A stretch of DNA of 20,207 nucleotides from Jimgerdemannia flammicorona (lineage: Eukaryota; Mucoromycota; Endogonomycetes; Endogonales; Endogonaceae), in the NCBI GenBank assembly GCA_003990745.1, contig RBNI01001966.1:1-20207 (forward strand), given 5' to 3'. Both the position numbers and the translations under genes were made by a program. This document shows, one piece after another, positions 18,617 to 20,207 of this stretch (position 1 is its first letter; each line of letters begins with the position of its first letter). Under the pieces are notes generated by a model, which was not told where the DNA came from, made no database searches, and saw only the letters and a program-made list of their open reading frames with translations.

Positions 18617-19931
18617 AGGATAGTCTGTCCCAGACTGTTCTTTAGTCATCATCCCAGTATGGATAAGTATCTTCTGCATCAATATCCATTCCATCATCTT
18701 TGTCATCTGTACCATGGTTGCTCTATTCTAAGAAATCTTCTTCTTCTTCTGGGAACAGGATTTCAACAGTATTGATGATGCTCAGGTAGGTGGCCAGATT
18801 TATTCTTCATACATCCTATCAGGAAAATTGTACTTATAGCAAGGCTGCAGAGTTATGTTTATAAAGAATGTAGAGCCTGTCTGTAGCAGTGGCATCTCTT
18901 TTTGATAGTTCTGTGGTACTTTAGATGTATATTTGTTCTGAGGCCAGAAGGTTCTGCAATTGTTCTCCAATTACATAGTGGGCCTGAAGTTGATGGATCT
19001 GTAACAATTGTCTGGCTAGGACAAGATTCTCTTGATGAATCTGAATTTTCTGGAGAGTATTCCCATTGACTTCTCAGAATTGAGGTAGGGGAACTGGCAG
19101 TGATTGGAAGGAGCTGAGGACAAGAGTCTGAAGGTGGTTATCAACTCTCTGATTTATAATGTGTTGAAAGGTATATCTTGAGGCAATTGATGTATACTGG
19201 TGTCCTGAGGGTTCATCTATCTATGCTTCTTAAATAGATGCTAGTTCCTCTGATATTATATACAAGATAAGATCCTTCCTATTTGGGTTCCAATTTGATA
19301 GCAAAATTCATTTCAATTATACTTCTCCAAACTAGTACTTGATCTCCAATTTTGATTTTCTGATCTTTCTGTTTCTGGTTATAATACTTCTTGGGCTTTG
19401 ATAATCTGACCTCAGGCTTGATTATGTAACTGTTCTGCCTTTTTGATGAGATTTCTGAGGTTCTTATAGTCAGTAGTTCTGGTTTTCTTAGTAAACATCA
19501 TTTTGAATGGCTTTTGTTTAGTGGAGGCAGCAGGAGTATTCTGAATTTTCCATAAGATCTCAGGTAAGCAGAGGTCTCAATTGGTAGTATTAACTCAGGC
19601 AAGTTCTTTCTTGATGGTCTGGTTCATTCTTTCTGTCATACTATTGGTCTGAGAGTAGTATGATGTGGTCTATTTGAGATGGATCTTGTGAATTCAGGTA
19701 TAACTTGTAATTATATTGTTGATGAATTCTGTGCCTCAGTTAGAAATAAGTTCTTCTGAGGGTCTATATCTGATTGTGAGTTTATGGAGGAGGTCTACAA
19801 TGGTTAAGGCATCTGTGATCTTTATTGAGAAAGCCTTAGACCACTTTGTCAGATATTCTACAAATATAAGGATATATTTATTCCTTCTTGGTATAACTGG
19901 TAGGGGTCCAATTATATCTACTCCCCATCTC
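18603..19931 (-). pseudogene. Ty3/Gypsy integrase, C-terminal part of pol, decayed and truncated
   Basis: The minus strand opens inside the integrase core: 'WGVDIIGPLPVIPRRNKYIL' (19927-19868), then 'VEYLTKWSKAF', 'ISN*GTEF' (family: SDRGTEF), 'YYSQTNSMTERMNQTIKKEL' and 'LPEILWKIQNTPAASTKQKP'. After a frameshift near 19410-19430 it continues with 'KYYNQKQKDQKIKIGDQVL' and 'KLEPK*EGSYLVYNIRG', the GPY/F-type region, then low-similarity sequence ending '...SVGADVI' at the polypurine tract. The first catalytic Asp (VD, 19921-19916) and the Glu in 'MTERMN' remain. The second Asp is Asn (AAC, 19741-19739), followed by TGA in place of Arg. The zinc-binding N-terminus, RNase H and RT are absent because a second LINE sits at 19932. 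Integrase inserts the cDNA copy into host DNA; this one is dead. Confidence 0.9.
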
Positions 19932-20207
19932 TTTTATTTTTTTTTTTTATAGTCACTTGGACTCCTCCATTTATTACCAGTCTATTGTTAAATATACAGT
20001 CTTCCACCTACTATCCAATCCCCCTGGGAGGGTCTTGCCCCACCCTAACCCCAGTAAAGGCCACTTTCTCCCCAATAATACTCACCCTTCCCCCACTCTG
20101 CCTACAAATTTTCTCCACCAGATTACGCCTCTGACCCTTCTGTATCCCCCAACCAAGCCACCAGCCCGTCAAGGTATCCTCCATAAGACTCCGCCACCGC
20201 CTCAGCC
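19932..20207 (-). mobile_element. 3' end of a second LINE of the same lineage, inserted in the Gypsy element
   Basis: The plus-strand T-run 19932-19948 (one A inside) is followed by ATAGTCACTTGGACT (19949-19963), identical to the 3' terminus of the 11.8-17.6 kb LINE. Beyond that the two differ at DNA level. The element is cut by the window end, so its 5' target-site duplication cannot be seen. It contains several CpG (around 20125-20200), unlike the rest of the window. It interrupts the integrase frame, so it inserted after the Gypsy element. Confidence 0.88.
20011..20205 (-). CDS. LINE ORF2 C-terminal fragment, open
   Basis: From the window edge the minus strand reads 64 codons without a stop to TAG (20013-20011). 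The piece 'SLMEDTLTGWWLGWG' aligns with 'LLLDILNGW*QG*G' near the end of the other LINE's ORF2, which fixes family and frame. The tail is basic. It has no in-frame stop where the older copy has two in the same stretch, so the parent copy may be more intact. Catalytic domains lie outside the window. Confidence 0.75.
   Translation of the reverse strand: MRRWRSLMEDTLTGWWLGWGIQKGQRRNLVEKICRQSGGRVSIIGEKVAFTGVRVGQDPPRGIG

Overview
This is repeat-dominated nuclear DNA of a eukaryote, most likely a fungus. The evidence is a non-LTR retrotransposon with an AP-endonuclease/reverse transcriptase, two hAT transposase relics, Ty3/Gypsy debris, spliceosomal-type intron signals, AATAAA signals followed by poly(A), and C-to-T / G-to-A decay resembling repeat-induced point mutation (RIP) or methyl-cytosine deamination. 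CpG is almost absent: I see none in the first 1.4 kb. No tRNA, rRNA or intact host gene was recognised, and the species cannot be fixed from this window.

Layout. 1-1092: AT-rich DNA with a decayed direct duplication, a ~220-bp foldback and a 14-bp minisatellite. 1093-2616: a decayed polyadenylated retrocopy (copy A), split by a 403-bp solo LTR. 3072-3860 (minus): C-terminal part of a hAT transposase. 3957-4951 (plus): an unidentified gene riddled with TAA/TAG at Gln-like positions. 4969-5790: short tandem repeats and a possible promoter. 5935-6811 (minus): an unidentified Cys-containing protein with an acidic pentapeptide minisatellite. 6940-7343: two more minisatellites. 7410-9385: a ~380-bp segment duplicated in tandem; its first copy is split by retrocopy B (7706-8903), flanked by a perfect 15-bp target-site duplication. 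9725-11378 (plus): a second hAT transposase, from BED zinc finger to C-terminal region. 11810-17630 (minus): a full-length LINE with ORF1 and ORF2, a 59-nt poly(A) tail and a 17-bp target-site duplication. 18260-19931 (minus): the 3' end of a Ty3/Gypsy element (integrase core, GPY/F region, polypurine-like tract, LTR). 19932-20207 (minus): the 3' end of a second, less mutated LINE of the same lineage, inserted into the Gypsy element and running off the window.

The window reads as a layered transposon graveyard. Three insertions can be ordered by nesting or empty-site comparison. Autonomous elements carry nonsense codons plus changes at catalytic or metal-binding residues, nearly all explainable by C-to-T or G-to-A. 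The LINE has both reading frames free of indels, a long clean poly(A) tail and a nearly perfect target-site duplication, which suggests fast mutation soon after insertion rather than slow drift. No working multi-gene system was found. The most unexplained items are the two unidentified genes (3957-4951 and 5935-6811) and the retroposed membrane-protein-like family.
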